From Methanobacterium sp. ERen5 (GTDB lineage: Archaea; Methanobacteriota; Methanobacteria; Methanobacteriales; Methanobacteriaceae), in the NCBI GenBank assembly GCA_024167805.1, contig CP099988.1, forward strand, positions 310,001 through 374,000: DNA of 64,000 nt, read 5' to 3'. The notes below the pieces were generated by a model. It was not told the origin of the DNA and made no database searches. It saw nothing but the letters and a program-made list of their open reading frames with translations. Below are positions 8,560 through 17,061 of the stretch, piece by piece; the stretch's first letter is position 1, and each line of letters starts with the position of its first letter. The position numbers and the translations under genes are program-made.

Positions 8560-9417
8560 TTATCCCCTTATAACTTTTCCGTAGCTTTGTGTGTTGTTAA
8601 ACATGCTGGTTGTGAAGTAAGTTCTGTATGGTACGTCAACCCATCTGTTCTTGTTGTAGTACTGTACTGATCTGTGATTACTTGAGTAAGCAGTTCCGTA
8701 CTGTATGATTCTGCTTTTAACTCCTTTAGCAGTTAAGTGAGTGTACAAATAGTCACTCATAGCCCAGCAATCTCCACCTCCAATACGTTCCATAGCCTTC
8801 CCTGTGTGTGCTGCACTGCTGTAACGATATTTAGATGCTTTTTTCATCACATCTGAAACTGCAGCTGATTTGGAAACTACTTTAGGTTTTTTGATGGTTA
8901 ATCCCTGTGTTGAAATGATCTGATTAAACTGAGTTATGGAGTACTTGGTGCTTCCATAGCTTACTGTGTTGGGTAACCTTCCATATTGGGCGTAGTAATT
9001 CTCTGCCCTTTTAATTCCATCTTTCATCTGAGCCAATGATAACGGTGAAACTGTGAAACTTGTCTTTAAAAGTCCGTTTCTTATTCCATTCGCATCTTTA
9101 ACAGTTCCAGAATGGACTGTAAGTGTGTATTTACCGATTGAAAGTGTTTGTTTAGGAGTAATGGTGAGTGTATTACCTTTAACTTCCGTATTAACAGCTA
9201 CTGACTTTCCTGTTCCTTTCTTTAGAACAACCCATACTTTTCCAGATTTCACTGTTTTATTATATTTAACCTTGATTGATTGACTATCATGTATTATAGC
9301 GTGATTTGTAGGATCAACGCTTGAAACCTTCAGTGTAGCATTTGATGATGCTGCAGCTGATGTATTTACATTCAAAATAAGTGCTAAACTAAACAGCAAT
9401 AGCACTGATATGAACAA
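8560..9417 (-). CDS. Putative chromosomal pseudomurein endoisopeptidase (C71-like) with Big_5 and pseudomurein-binding repeat
   Basis: Numbered from the TTG at 9417, the protein has a signal peptide, an Ig-like Big_5 domain (about residues 30-125, [12 protein letters not shown] to SFTV), one pseudomurein-binding repeat (about 127-175) and a C-terminal peptidase domain. That domain has Cys217 in [16 protein letters not shown], His248 in [11 protein letters not shown] and Asp261 in RWVDVPYR. This Cys-His-Asp set and the wording GDCWA..YLY, RIIQY and HRSVQ closely recall PeiW/PeiP, the pseudomurein endoisopeptidases of Methanothermobacter prophages. Here no phage genes surround it, so it is likely a host autolysin or wall-remodelling enzyme. 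No ATG/GTG lies upstream of the TTG; an ATT at 9429, 7 bases after GGAGG, gives the better signal peptide [16 protein letters not shown]. Confidence 0.8.
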   Translation of the reverse strand: MFISVLLLFSLALILNVNTSAAASSNATLKVSSVDPTNHAIIHDSQSIKVKYNKTVKSGKVWVVLKKGTGKSVAVNTEVKGNTLTITPKQTLSIGKYTLTVHSGTVKDANGIRNGLLKTSFTVSPLSLAQMKDGIKRAENYYAQYGRLPNTVSYGSTKYSITQFNQIISTQGLTIKKPKVVSKSAAVSDVMKKASKYRYSSAAHTGKAMERIGGGDCWAMSDYLYTHLTAKGVKSRIIQYGTAYSSNHRSVQYYNKNRWVDVPYRTYFTTSMFNNTQSYGKVIRG

Positions 9418-9428
9418 TTTTCGCTTAA

Positions 9429-9441
9429 TTATATCGCCTCC
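9429..9441 (-). promoter_or_regulatory. GGAGG ribosome binding site leading to ATT
   Basis: GGAGG, seven bases (CGATATA), then ATT AAG CGA AAA TTG. The first ordinary start codon, TTG, is 19 bases from GGAGG, too far for normal initiation. The frame upstream is closed by TGA with no ATG, GTG or TTG between. Confidence 0.6.
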
Positions 9442-9450
9442 GTATACAAC

Positions 9451-9538
9451 CCATCAAAAAAAGTTTTGATACTTATATGTTTTGATGGAAAATATGCTAA
9501 TCAATAGTCACATTACAATTGCTTATAAATGTTTTGAT
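9451..9538 (-). promoter_or_regulatory. Promoter flanked by four TTTTGAT elements
   Basis: The TATA-like ATATAAGT (minus strand, 9471-9478) lies between copies of TTTTGAT at 9464-9470 and 9480-9486. An inverted copy CCATCAAAA is at 9451-9459 and a fourth at 9532-9538. CCATCAAAA and TTTTGATGG (9480-9488) form a perfect 9-bp inverted repeat around the TATA box. This suggests a repressor or activator that controls the endoisopeptidase-like gene. Confidence 0.5.
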
Positions 9539-10171
9539 TCAAAATAGAAAAAAGGCTTTCTTAGGGCTATTTTTTTAATTTAAAATGCATTTAGAGGTTT
9601 TTGAAACAACGTATTTCGTTTAAGCTCACTGCGTTGATATTATAACTAAATAAGCCCTAATAAAACTATTTTTCCATAAATTATCCTGATTTATTGCTTT
9701 TCTTAACATGGGTAATACCTCCTAATTGTCAAAGTAGTAATAACCAGTAATGGAACAACAAACAAAGAGTTAATAAACATATAGAACAAGTTTAGTACCT
9801 CTTAATCCAATATTATTACTAATTAACTACTGATAATTGATATACATCAATTGATGATTAAACATCCCTACCCATCAAAAATACTACGGACTTATCCAAA
9901 TAAACTCCAATTGAATTAGTGACATAATTATTTTGTATATAATATATATTCGTAAAAAAAGGTGTTTGAACACGATAAATTATAAGGATCATTTTTTAAA
10001 ATATCGTTCTTCATTAATTTTCATGGACAAGGTTTATTTAAACTAAAACAAATTCAATTAATTGTTGGTTTAAAAATTGTCAGAGGAATACTGATTAGAC
10101 AATGATCCAATCAACATAATCTGACCATCAGATCATAAGATTAATTTAACTTTTAGTGGAGATAATACAAG
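9539..10171. other. Divergent intergenic region
   Basis: Separates the minus-strand wall-protein group from the plus-strand genes. It contains the second copy of the paralogous upstream block (9549-9612), a TATATAATATATAT tract near 9935-9950, and GGAGA just before the ATG at 10172. No gene was found. Confidence 0.4.
9549..9612. repeat. Paralogous upstream block, copy 2
   Basis: Matches 7961-8025 around the core TTTTTTTAATTTAAAA. Similarity seems to continue weakly to ACTAAATAAG near 9646, which also occurs near 8228. Confidence 0.45.
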
Positions 10172-11163
10172 ATGAAACGTTTATATTCAAAGGATTTGGG
10201 TATAATATTCCTTTTAACAGCTGTTTATATCATTTTAATATCCTTTCCTAATTTCGGTGGGAAGTACATACTGGACATGGTATTCTTTGCACTTTTCTTC
10301 CTGTTTACAGGATACTCGTTAATAGCTTTAATTAGGCCTGAAGAAGATTATAAAGACATATTAAGTAAACCAGTACTTCTACTTGAGTTCAGTGTTTTGC
10401 TCACTCTGGCTGTGAGTATCATTCTCATGTTTTCATACCTTGGACCCAAGATCAGATCGCTTGTGATGGTGCTTTCAGTAATTATTATGGTAATGTCCAT
10501 ATCTGCATATATTAGAAGAATAAATCATTACAACGCCCTGAAGTATGAAAAGGCAACTGGAAGGAAAGGGGTGGAAGAAGTTTCACAAAACATTAAGACA
10601 CTGACAAAATCATCAGTTGAATCTTCAGAACATCAAAATGAAACACCTGTACCTAAATCAGAAAGTCACCCAGTGGAAAAGCAAAGCCAAAAGTCTGAAC
10701 CTGATAAATTGGTTGTAACAGAAGACAACATCCGCGAAAAATTCATAAAAAAGTTCCTGAAGATGAGAAACTTGTAGAAACTTCGAAATCGGAAACAGTC
10801 AGTAAAAAATTCTACCTAGATCTTATAATAATTGATCTGGTGAGTATTTTTGTTTTGATAACCTACTTCGTTAAAATACAAAATATTGGTGTGGTTTCCT
10901 ACTTCATTGGATTGTTATACATGTTATTTTTGGTTGGTTATCCACTGACTAGAATATTTTTCGCTGGAAAAAACAGGATCAGCAAAAAGGCATTGATAGG
11001 AATCAGTATTGGACTAAGCTTACCCATAACCTCAGTTATTGGAACCATACTTAACAGCACCTCCTACGGACTCAGTGTTCACAACATCCTCCTACCACTG
11101 GCTGTTTTAACCCTTATTTTAAGTTTGTATGCTAGTAAAAGGGTTAACTCTCTTAAAAGTTAA
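10172..11163 (+). CDS. DUF1616-like integral membrane protein (frameshifted)
   Basis: GGAGA precedes the ATG. The first half has four membrane segments and reads VYIILISFPNF, FALFFLFTGYSLIALIRP, resembling DUF1616 proteins common in Methanobacteria. A charged linker (about residues 125-225) follows, rich in Ser, Lys and Glu. The frame breaks in the A6 run at 10747-10752. Adding one A joins it to a second block of four membrane segments (FYLDLIIIDLVSIF, YMLFLVGYPLTRIFF, ISIGLSLPITSVIGTIL), for 330 residues in total. The second block is again DUF1616-like, so the protein may be an internal duplication. Function is unknown; such proteins often neighbour surface-protein and polysaccharide genes. 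Confidence 0.65.
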
Positions 11164-11299
11164 TTGTGGAGTTATGTTATGATTATGAGTTTCCATAAAT
11201 CATCTTTTTTTGTTGCAGAAGAACACTCATATTCAGTTTGAACTAAATTCTAGTTGAGGCAAATATTATATAATATTAAAAATAGATTTTAGAGCAGTC

Positions 11300-11323
11300 A
11301 CCCGCAGGATGCTTAAAGCGGGT
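11300..11323 (+). other. GC-rich hairpin in the leader of the next gene
   Basis: ACCCGC and GCGGGT form a perfect 6-bp stem with a 12-base loop, 25 bases before the ATG at 11348 and 20-35 bases after a TATA-like ATTATATAATATTA (11266-11279). A GC-rich stem is unusual in this AT-rich spacer and could affect translation of the next gene. Confidence 0.35.
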
Positions 11324-11347
11324 TAATAAATTATTGGGGATACTCTA

Positions 11348-11698
11348 ATGGACAAAGATTATAAATTAACAGCTGTATTAATACCAATAATATTGATTTT
11401 GAGTTTGACACTCTATTTCTTTCCAGAGTCCAGTGGAATGGTAACTAATTTCACTGCACCTGTTGTTAATCAAACAAACAATACCACAGTTAATGAAACT
11501 GCTTCAAATACAACGGCAGTTGAATCAAATACAAACACTCAGAACACTCAAACTAGCCAGTCAACCGATACCAACTACTACTCAAATGGTGGTTCAAATA
11601 CAGGATCGGGAGATACACCAACAGAACCAACCGAGCCAACAGAACCAACAGAACCGACTGAACCAACCGAACCAACAGATTCTGGTAACGGATCATAG
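11348..11698 (+). CDS. Small secreted Thr/Asn-rich protein with Glu-Pro-Thr repeats
   Basis: 116 residues. An N-terminal hydrophobic helix (ILILSLTLYFF) acts as signal peptide or membrane anchor. The middle is rich in N-x-T sequons and the C-terminal part is a run of seven or so T-E-P units. Such proline-spaced acidic repeats form extended, often glycosylated stalks on cell walls. No catalytic domain is seen. TTGGGGATACT before the ATG is a weak ribosome binding site. Confidence 0.65.
   Translation: MDKDYKLTAVLIPIILILSLTLYFFPESSGMVTNFTAPVVNQTNNTTVNETASNTTAVESNTNTQNTQTSQSTDTNYYSNGGSNTGSGDTPTEPTEPTEPTEPTEPTEPTDSGNGS
11617..11678 (+). repeat. 9-bp tandem repeat encoding Thr-Glu-Pro
   Basis: Seven imperfect copies of a 9-base unit close to ACCAACAGA or ACCAACCGA encode the T-E-P repeats. 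The copies vary only at silent positions, so the array can expand or contract without a frameshift. Confidence 0.7.
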
Positions 11699-12010
11699 AG
11701 ATCCAAAACTCTTTTTTCCAATTTTTTTATATTTTAATTCAAGATCAGTGGTAACAAGGGCACGTGCTCATTATGATTTGATTCAACATGGAACTTTAAC
11801 ATGCCCAAACTTGTTTTTGACATGGGATTATTTTTGTTCATCCACTGAAAAATAGTTCATTTTAGTTGGATAATATTGTGAAATGTGAAGTCAATCACAA
11901 AGACATTTTTTCTAGTATATATTATAGTGAATGAATTCTTGATCTAAACAAACACTTGTATAATTTAAATTGAATTAAACAAGAAGTTTGAGGGAGATCA
12001 ATTTAATTAG
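11699..12010. other. Intergenic region upstream of the adhesin gene
   Basis: No gene that I can support. A TATA-like TATATATTATA lies at 11916-11926 and would start an mRNA near 11945. GAGGGAG at 11989-11996 and GGTGGG at 12013-12018 are alternative ribosome binding sites for the next gene. Confidence 0.4.
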
Positions 12011-12022
12011 TTGGTGGGAATT

Positions 12023-13999
12023 GTGGATGAAAAAATTTTGAAACCGTATAAAAAATATTTTGTAATGATTGTAATTTTGTTTGGATTGAGTTTAACTATT
12101 TCATTGAATGTTAACTGTGTATCTGCAAGTCAAGCAGGAATTTATGTGACACCCAACGGTCATGACAGCTGGAATGGTCAAAGCCCAGTTTGGAATGGTA
12201 AATCAGGTCCTAAAAAAACCATTAAAAATGCTGTTGGTACAGTTTCAAGCGGAGGAACTGTGTTTATTGCAAGTGGAACCTACTATGAACATGGCATCAT
12301 AATTTCCAAAAGCATGAAGCTAACCGGAAAAAGTTCAAAAAACACGGTAGTAAACGGGCAAAATTCCGGAAGTATATTCACTATTAAATCTGGATTTACC
12401 GTTAAAATAAGCAATTTAAGAATGAGTAATGGAAGGGGAAGTACTGTTGGTGCACTTCATAATTCTGGTCAAACAACCCTAACATCCACCTCGTTTACAG
12501 GAAACATTGCTAAAAATAGTGGTGGTGCAATATACAACAAGTACGGTAGTCTCAGCATTATAAATTCCTCATTCAAAAGTAACGGTGCAACATCAGGCTT
12601 TGGAGGAGCTATATACAATCAAGCATCATTAGTTATTATGAACACCAATTTCACAAGCAACAAAGCTGTTACTGGTGGTGGTGCTATTTTTAACGTTGGA
12701 AAACTATCAATTTCAAGCTGTAACTTCAACTACAACCATGTTACTGGTGGTGGAGCAGCACTTAGAAATTTCAGGGGTACCGTACAAATAAATTCCTCCA
12801 AATTCACAGGAAATACTGTTAAGGGAGGTGGTGGTGCACTATTTAATGAGAATGGAGGTTCAACCAAAACCAGTTTAAGTACCATGCTTGTTAAAAATTG
12901 TATTTTTAATAGCAACAAAGCAAACAGCGGAGGTGCCATTGACAACAATTACGGAAAGCTCACGGTAAGTTCATGTAATTTCACCAACAACTATGCAAGT
13001 AGTAAGGGTGGGGCTTTGGTAAACTACCATGGATCATTAACGTTAACTGGTTGTACAGGTAAAAGCAATGGAGCCTACAATCTAGGAGGTTTTCTCTACA
13101 ATGCAGATAACCTGCTCCAAATAGTTAAATCAAACTTCTTAAACAACCATGTTTTAAAGGGCAGCGGCGGTGTTATCTACAATTACCACGCCCCAATTAC
13201 CATAAGTTACACCAATTTCAAGTACAACACAGCCAGAGGTGGTAAGGACTGTGGTTACGGTGGAGCAATACACAGTTACATGGCACAAATAACTGCAAAC
13301 AACTGTCTATTTCTTGAGAACAGTGCATCAACAGGCGGTGGTGCAATAGTAAACGATGAAGGTTCATCTTTAACTGTGAAAAATTCCAACTTCTCCAACA
13401 ACTCAGCCATAGGAAGTGGTGATGGACTCTACGGTAATGGAGGCGGAATATTCTCTTTCAATGCCAGATGTTGGGTTTCTAACTCAAACTTTACAGGTAA
13501 CTCTGCAAAGGTAGGTACCAGAGGAGGAGGTGCCATTGATATACTTGGAACTGGTTATGTGAGCCACAGTATTGCAAGTGTTGATCACTGCGTCTTCAAC
13601 AACAACCAAGCATCCATGGGTGGAGCGATTCATGTTGAAACAGGTAGCTTAACAATTAAGTACAGTACCTTCACAACTAACACAGCCCAAAATGGAGGTG
13701 CCATCTACAACATACATGGTGCTTTAACTGCGACCCAAAACAACATCAACTACAACACAGCAATCAACAATGGAGCTGCAATTTTCAACAGCGGACACAA
13801 TATCAGTGTTACCCACAACAACATCATTGAAAACACCGGACCCAATGAAATTTACAGTCCAAACAACAGTTACGCATCAAACAAGGCAGTTGTTGATGCA
13901 AGGTACAACTGGTGGGGATCAAACTCAGATCCCTCAAAAAATGTTTCAAATCCAGGAAACTCAGTACTTGTAAGTCCATGGCTTTCTAAACCACTATAA
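12023..13999 (+). CDS. Adhesin-like secreted beta-helix protein
   Basis: About 658 residues. The GTG at 12023 with GGTGGG 4 bases upstream is my choice; the frame opens at TTG 12011. A signal segment (FVMIVILFGLSLTISL) ends near NCVSAS. Almost the whole remainder consists of repeats of about 22-25 residues, with GGAI-N and the SSFKSN or SNFTGNSA pattern. These are the Pmp-like or right-handed parallel beta-helix repeats of the adhesin-like proteins of Methanobacteriales. The end (ARYNWWGSNSDPS...VSPWLSKPL) is a typical closing motif. No membrane anchor or wall-binding repeat follows, so it may be released or bound by other means. It probably mediates contact with other cells or surfaces. Confidence 0.85.
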   Translation: MDEKILKPYKKYFVMIVILFGLSLTISLNVNCVSASQAGIYVTPNGHDSWNGQSPVWNGKSGPKKTIKNAVGTVSSGGTVFIASGTYYEHGIIISKSMKLTGKSSKNTVVNGQNSGSIFTIKSGFTVKISNLRMSNGRGSTVGALHNSGQTTLTSTSFTGNIAKNSGGAIYNKYGSLSIINSSFKSNGATSGFGGAIYNQASLVIMNTNFTSNKAVTGGGAIFNVGKLSISSCNFNYNHVTGGGAALRNFRGTVQINSSKFTGNTVKGGGGALFNENGGSTKTSLSTMLVKNCIFNSNKANSGGAIDNNYGKLTVSSCNFTNNYASSKGGALVNYHGSLTLTGCTGKSNGAYNLGGFLYNADNLLQIVKSNFLNNHVLKGSGGVIYNYHAPITISYTNFKYNTARGGKDCGYGGAIHSYMAQITANNCLFLENSASTGGGAIVNDEGSSLTVKNSNFSNNSAIGSGDGLYGNGGGIFSFNARCWVSNSNFTGNSAKVGTRGGGAIDILGTGYVSHSIASVDHCVFNNNQASMGGAIHVETGSLTIKYSTFTTNTAQNGGAIYNIHGALTATQNNINYNTAINNGAAIFNSGHNISVTHNNIIENTGPNEIYSPNNSYASNKAVVDARYNWWGSNSDPSKNVSNPGNSVLVSPWLSKPL

Positions 14000-14152
14000 T
14001 GATAGTTGTTCAATTCGGGTTGTTCCAATTTTAAAATATTTTGTTGGAAACCCCTTGATACTTACTTATTTTTTTATTTAAATGACCACAAAAGATAACA
14101 TCTAAAAACTTGATATAAACTTTATAAAAAGGATTTCATTTGAGGTGAATTA

Positions 14153-14994
14153 ATGAAAGTAATGATTATTGGTTCTGAAGGTATGTTAGGGCATGATTTG
14201 GTTAAGGTTTTATCTCCAATACACGAGGTAGTGACAACAACTATCGACACATTGGATATTACTGATATTGATAAAACAATAGAAACAGTGAAAAAAACAA
14301 TCCCGATGTGTTGATTCATGCCGCTGCAGTAACAGATGTTGATGGAAGTGAAGCAAACCCTGATTTAGCTTACAAAGTTAATTCAATAGGTACTAGAAAT
14401 GTTGCTGTGGCATGTAAAGAGGTTGGTGCTTCAATGGTTTACATTTCAACAGACTATGTTTTTGATGGTACCAACACAACGCCATACAACGAATATGATC
14501 AAACCAAACCATTGGGAGTCTACGGTAAAACCAAACACACCGGTGAGATCTATGTTCGTGACACATTGAGCAAGTTTTACATCGTTCGAACTGCATGGTT
14601 ATATGGATATCATGGCCCAAACTTTGTAACAACCATGTTAAACTTGGCAAAAAATACTAAAGACATATCTGTTGTGGATGATCAAGTTGGATCACCTACC
14701 TACACAGTAGATCTTGCAAATGCAATATCCACCATCATCAACAGGCCTTCCTATGGAATTTATCACTTCACCAACTCTGGCCATTGTTCCTGGTTCGAAT
14801 TTGCAAGTGAAATATTTAAACAGGCAGGGGTTGAAGTCAACTTAAAACCTGTTACAACAGAAGAATTCCCTCGACCAGCACCTAGACCAAAATATTCAGT
14901 TTTAAACCATTACAGCTGGAAAATGGAAGGATATTCCCCTATAAGGAACTATAAAGAAGCACTTGAAGATTATATGAAATTATTAGGGCACTGA
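14153..14994 (+). CDS. rfbD: dTDP-4-dehydrorhamnose reductase (frameshifted)
   Basis: GAGGTG sits before the ATG at 14153. The N-terminus [17 protein letters not shown] is the Rossmann nucleotide-binding motif of RmlD. The frame breaks in the A7 run at 14291-14297; one added A gives [16 protein letters not shown] and a 280-residue protein, the usual length. Later motifs are [17 protein letters not shown] (YxxxK catalytic pair) and RTAWLYG. The enzyme makes dTDP-L-rhamnose with NADPH, the last step of the pathway. rfbA follows 72 bases downstream; rfbC is far away at 42186 and rfbB is not in the window. The break is very likely technical because every essential motif is intact. Confidence 0.9.
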
Positions 14995-15066
14995 TTACTT
15001 TTTTATCATAATGATAACGAGAATTTACAATCTAATGGTTGAAAAAAAGTTTAGGAGAAATTAAAA

Positions 15067-15948
15067 ATGAAGGGAATAATACTTGCAGGTGGTTCAGGCA
15101 CAAGACTTTACCCAATTACCAAGGCAGTTTCTAAACAGTTACTTCCAATCTACGATAAACCCATGATCTACTATCCTTTATCAGTTTTGATGCTGGCAGG
15201 AATAAGGGAAATACTCATAATTTCAACTCCAACAGACCTTCCAAGGTACAAAGAACTCCTTGGAGATGGGGCAGATTTAGGTGTTGAATTCTCTTACAAG
15301 GTACAGGATGAACCAAGAGGCCTTGCTGATGCTTTTATTGTGGGTGAGGATTTCATTGGAGAAGAAAGTGTGGCACTGGTACTTGGAGACAACATATTCC
15401 ACGGCCATAGATTCAGTGAAATTCTTAAAAGAGCAGCTTCACTCGATAAAGGAGCAGTTATCTTTGGTTACTATGTGAAAAATCCCAGGCCATTTGGTGT
15501 GGTTGAATTTGATGAAGAGGGAAATGTCCTGTCTGTGGAAGAAAAACCTGAAAAACCCAAGAGTAACTACGTTGTTCCAGGACTTTACTTCTACGATAAC
15601 TCAGTCATAGATATTGCCAAAAACATTACACCATCTGACAGGGGAGAAATAGAAATAACATCTATAAACGACGAATACCTTAAAAGGAAAGAGTTGAAAG
15701 TCGAACTTCTAGGAAGGGGAATGGCTTGGCTTGACACAGGAACACATATAGGACTTTTAGAGGCAAGTAACTATGTTGAAGCCATACAAAAAAGGCAGGG
15801 ATTTTACATCGCATGTTTAGAAGAGATAGCCTTAAACAATGGATGGATCAATGAAGATATCGTACTAAAATCTGCAGAATCACTCGAAAAAACAGATTAC
15901 AGTAAATATCTAGTTGAACTCGTAAAAAGGAACGGAAACGACATTTAA
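15067..15948 (+). CDS. rfbA: Glucose-1-phosphate thymidylyltransferase
   Basis: 293 residues, a typical RmlA length. The nucleotidyltransferase signature [11 protein letters not shown] is at the N-terminus, followed by [23 protein letters not shown] and WLDTGTH, all diagnostic. It forms dTDP-glucose from dTTP and glucose-1-phosphate, the first step to dTDP-rhamnose. GGAGA precedes the ATG. It follows rfbD in the same direction and likely shares its transcript. Confidence 0.95.
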   Translation: MKGIILAGGSGTRLYPITKAVSKQLLPIYDKPMIYYPLSVLMLAGIREILIISTPTDLPRYKELLGDGADLGVEFSYKVQDEPRGLADAFIVGEDFIGEESVALVLGDNIFHGHRFSEILKRAASLDKGAVIFGYYVKNPRPFGVVEFDEEGNVLSVEEKPEKPKSNYVVPGLYFYDNSVIDIAKNITPSDRGEIEITSINDEYLKRKELKVELLGRGMAWLDTGTHIGLLEASNYVEAIQKRQGFYIACLEEIALNNGWINEDIVLKSAESLEKTDYSKYLVELVKRNGNDI

Positions 15949-16106
15949 TCTTCCTATTTTTTGGAATTTTATTTAGGGCTCAAGTAAAATATTTGTTAAA
16001 TAATACTAGCTTGTACAATGTGTAAATTTAAATAAAATTATCATGTACTCTTTAAATGATAAATACTCGTGTATATTTTATTATTATAACTATTTGGTGT
16101 ATTAAA

Positions 16107-16936
16107 ATGGGATTTGCAGATTATATTAAGGCCAATGAAGAAGTTCATAAGGCAGGTGCAGAGGTAAAATATTTATTTTGTGAAAAAGAAGGTGCTGATA
16201 AACTTATTGTAACGTTCCCAGGTTTCACAAACTCTGGTAAATTTAAATATCGTTATGTGAGAACTCTTCAAAATATTAATGCACATAGACTTTTTTATTA
16301 GATGAATTCGGTGTACGTGGATGTTATCTCCTTGGCCATCACAGAAACTTCAAGATCGAAACTGTTGTTATGTCCCTAATAACATCCCTACTCAAAAAAT
16401 ACGACTTGAAAATTGATAATGTTATACTTCAGGGATCATCTAAAGGTGGATGGATGGCCATTTACTACGGCATAAAATACAGATTCGGACATGTTATTGC
16501 AGGAGGACCCCAAACTAAGATGGGTGACTTTTTAATCAAAGAAGATGTTGATATACAACCCGATGAAAAAATTCATGTTTTCAGTAAGGTACGGGTGGCA
16601 GATTACATATCCGGAGGTCATGAACCCGGAGATTTAACCTATTTAAACAACTTACTCTATGAACAACTGAACCAAGATCCTGAAGATTTTCCAATGATCT
16701 ACATACATGTAGGTAATGGTGATTCACACTTTGAAAACCATATAAAACCATTTGTATCCCAATTGGACAACAATAACATCAAATATGAGTTAGATATACA
16801 AGAGTATCATGAACATAACGATCTAGGAATATTTTACCCCAAATTCCTACTTAAAACATTGAAGAAAATAGATAATAAACTCATACCTCCCAAGATGAAA
16901 ATGTGGGTGCAAAGAAATAATAAAACTCGAAATTAA
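16107..16936 (+). CDS. Asp2-like alpha/beta-hydrolase (frameshifted)
   Basis: GGTG lies 7 bases before the ATG at 16107. The frame breaks in the T6 run at 16291-16296; adding one T gives HRLFLLDEFGVRGCYLLG and a 276-residue protein. The nucleophile elbow is GSSKGGWMAIYYGIKYRFG, followed by VIAGGPQTKMG and later YIHVGNGDSHFENH, which may supply the Asp and His. The layout resembles Asp2 of the accessory Sec system and related acyl-transfer or esterase proteins that modify surface glycans or glycoproteins. A close relative with extra C-terminal repeats lies at 33503-34912. I infer an acyl esterase or transferase acting in this polysaccharide locus. Confidence 0.7.
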
Positions 16937-17061
16937 CTATACCTAAAAAAAAGATTGAATGGAGTATAAGTAACAAGTTAGTTTAATTTCAACCCTTAAA
17001 GAAATCATAATTTCATTTGTAAATTATTGAATATATTTTTTTATTAAAATAGAGGTTCCAT

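Noticed and set aside
11617..11678. Short tandem repeat as a possible CRISPR array
   Set aside because: The unit is 9 bases without spacers and lies in frame inside a coding region.
12400..13800. Repeated GGTGGTGC-like stretches as a DNA repeat array
   Set aside because: They encode the G-G-A-I repeats of a beta-helix protein and vary as coding repeats do.
14291..14297. Programmed frameshifting in rfbD
   Set aside because: The A7 run is not in phase for tandem slippage, and a housekeeping enzyme of this kind is not expected to need it; a missing base explains it.
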